From positions 248,001 to 312,000 of the forward strand of contig JABCZL010000008.1 of NCBI GenBank assembly GCA_013289685.1: 64,000 nt of DNA, given 5' to 3'. Both the position numbers and the translations under genes were made by a program. Source of the DNA: Acidobacteriota bacterium (lineage in GTDB: Bacteria > Acidobacteriota > Terriglobia > Terriglobales > Acidobacteriaceae). Shown piece after piece: positions 63,063-64,000 of the stretch (positions within the stretch are counted from its first letter, which is position 1; every line of letters begins with the position of its first letter). The notes beneath the pieces are model-generated. The model was not told the origin of the DNA. It did not search any database and was given only the letters and a program-made list of their open reading frames with translations.

Positions 63063-63701
63063 TCAGTTAACAAAGAGAGCATCAAACGCTTTGGGCAAAT
63101 CTTGAAGTGAAGATGTCTGTGCTTGGGCTTTGGGAGCTGCCTCGACCTTAATCTGACCAACCCTCGTTTCAACATCGTGCTCACCGAGAGCGCCGTCGAG
63201 TAGCAGAAACGCGATTGCCATATATGCTTTCCGATCTGCTTCGGAATAGTTCGGGATGAAGACGGTAAGATCGGCGAACTGCCCGTTTCGGATTAGCTGA
63301 ACTGTGACCGATGTAGCTCGCACGGAAATGCCCTCATAGTCGACATCCATCGGCTTTCGTCGAGGGCGAAATTTAACAAACTTCCAGCGGGATAGTGAGG
63401 GAGCCGCTGCGTACAGGGCCTCTACCTGTGGGAATGCTTCCTTAATCCCATCAGCGCTAATGACGAACTCTCGTTTTCCATCCTCAATTGGGCCGAACTC
63501 AAACGTCAGGCTCGGATTGAGCTTGTGCATTTCGGCACCTAACTTGTCGAACGTTTGCTCCCGATTTTTCTCGAAGTTAAATAGCGCGTCTTCATTGCTT
63601 TGGAACCATTTCCAGAAGTCTTCCGGTGTAGCTTGAGCGCGTTTGCAGGAAAGTGCGAATCCAGCTATGAGGCTTAACACCACCACGAATGGGCGCTTCA
63701 T
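63063..63701 (-). CDS. Exported protein of unknown function
   Basis: A 212-residue protein with signal MKRPFVVVLSLIAGFALSCK (possibly a lipoprotein, though the residues before Cys are not ideal). The mature part begins ATPEDFWKWFQSNEDALFNFEKNREQTFDKLGAEMHKLNPSLTFEFG, continues with GKREFVISADGIKEAFPQVEALYAAAP, and ends AFDALFVN. The WxWF..NE..LF segment recurs in small proteins of other bacteria (from memory); no function is known. It stands alone. Confidence 0.75.
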   Translation of the reverse strand: MKRPFVVVLSLIAGFALSCKRAQATPEDFWKWFQSNEDALFNFEKNREQTFDKLGAEMHKLNPSLTFEFGPIEDGKREFVISADGIKEAFPQVEALYAAAPSLSRWKFVKFRPRRKPMDVDYEGISVRATSVTVQLIRNGQFADLTVFIPNYSEADRKAYMAIAFLLLDGALGEHDVETRVGQIKVEAAPKAQAQTSSLQDLPKAFDALFVN

Positions 63702-63931
63702 CCAGTATGCCTTCGTCTCCGGAAAGGCATTCTACCGCGTAATCGGCGAAACATCGTTACATCAACGATCCAGCTTTTCCTAATAGCCCCCGACGGATCA
63801 CTGCCGGTTTGCCCTGTCGCTCGGGGGTAATCCCGCGATGCTCGAATGTTTTTCTGAGCTTCCCTGACATCTTTTGACAGTTAACCAGCGGACAGGGCGC
63901 TTATACAATTGCAGGCCGAAGGAGCGTAACC

Positions 63932-64000
63932 ATGCACGGTTCAAAATTAAGCGCTGGAAGAGATCAATTTGACCGCCGGGCCTTTTGCAAGGCCGCCGGC
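63932..64000 (+). CDS. Start of a Tat-exported protein, cut by the window edge
   Basis: ATG 63932 is preceded by AAGGAG at 9 bases. The visible 23 codons begin MHGSKLSAGRDQFDRRAFCK and end AAG. The DRRAFCKAAG segment is a twin-arginine-type leader (RR-x-F-x-K), and the hydrophobic core would lie past the window edge. The product is unknown. The 230 bases upstream (63702-63931) contain a TTGACA at 63874 and a TATACA at 63902, which are too far apart to be a standard promoter. Confidence 0.7.
   Translation, partial: MHGSKLSAGRDQFDRRAFCKAAG

Noticed and set aside
63874-63907. TTGACA and TATACA as promoter for the Tat-type gene at the right edge
   Set aside because: The spacer is 22 bases, well outside the usual 16-18.

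Overview
The window reads as chromosomal DNA from an Acidobacteriota-type bacterium (Koribacter/Sulfotelmatobacter-like). This is inferred from gene content: an incomplete set of futalosine menaquinone genes (mqnA, mqnC, mqnD), lipid A and lipoprotein genes of a Gram-negative envelope, paired DUF1501/DUF1800 genes, two very large duplicated FtsX-type permeases (ADOP type), many secreted proteins of unknown function, and a dense population of short intergenic repeats. No rRNA, tRNA, CRISPR array or prophage was recognised.

Region by region. 1-7 kb (+): lpxD (cut by the window edge), a MobB-like P-loop protein, lnt, prfB with a programmed +1 frameshift, an HD hydrolase, an unknown helical protein and a CoA-binding protein. 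7-25 kb (mostly -): a GAF/PP2C phosphatase, rarA with a dispersed repeat inside its reading frame, an orphan nuoB, a Rieske protein, the DUF1501/DUF1800 pair, an HD-GYP protein, a HAD hydrolase, mqnD, bioY, topA, an S23-type four-helix-bundle gene apparently inserted between topA and dprA, and then mqnA on the + strand. 25-30.5 kb: repeats, a complete IS1595-type element (27122-29301) with inverted repeats, an 8-bp target duplication and two extra small genes, then mqnC. 30.5-45 kb: small membrane and secreted proteins, a type IV pilin gene with a possible sigma-54 promoter and a strong terminator, an SDR, a GAF protein with a membrane segment, a prolyl oligopeptidase and a secreted metalloprotease-like protein. 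45-64 kb: two ADOP permeases and a decayed C-terminal scrap of a third, a secreted alpha/beta hydrolase next to a paralogue of its N-terminal domain, an SdpR/SdpI-like regulator-membrane protein pair, a carboxypeptidase-regulatory-like secreted protein, a duplicated promoter plus signal-peptide cassette feeding two unrelated secreted proteins (one frameshifted), a response regulator lacking the phospho-acceptor Asp, a SYLF protein, a lipid A-type acyltransferase, and the start of a Tat-exported protein at the right edge.

Shared jobs: lpxD, lnt and the acyltransferase at 58 kb serve the outer membrane; mqnA/mqnC/mqnD serve menaquinone synthesis although they are scattered; dprA, topA and rarA serve DNA processing. 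The most unusual content is mobile or repetitive: the IS1595 element with its passengers, the four-helix-bundle cassette bounded by inverted GCTCTTGGC-type repeats between dprA and topA, a 140-bp MITE-like element, and a GGGTGCCCCATCC repeat family with at least seven copies, one of them inside the rarA coding sequence. All domain calls come from reading the translated sequence; no database search was run.
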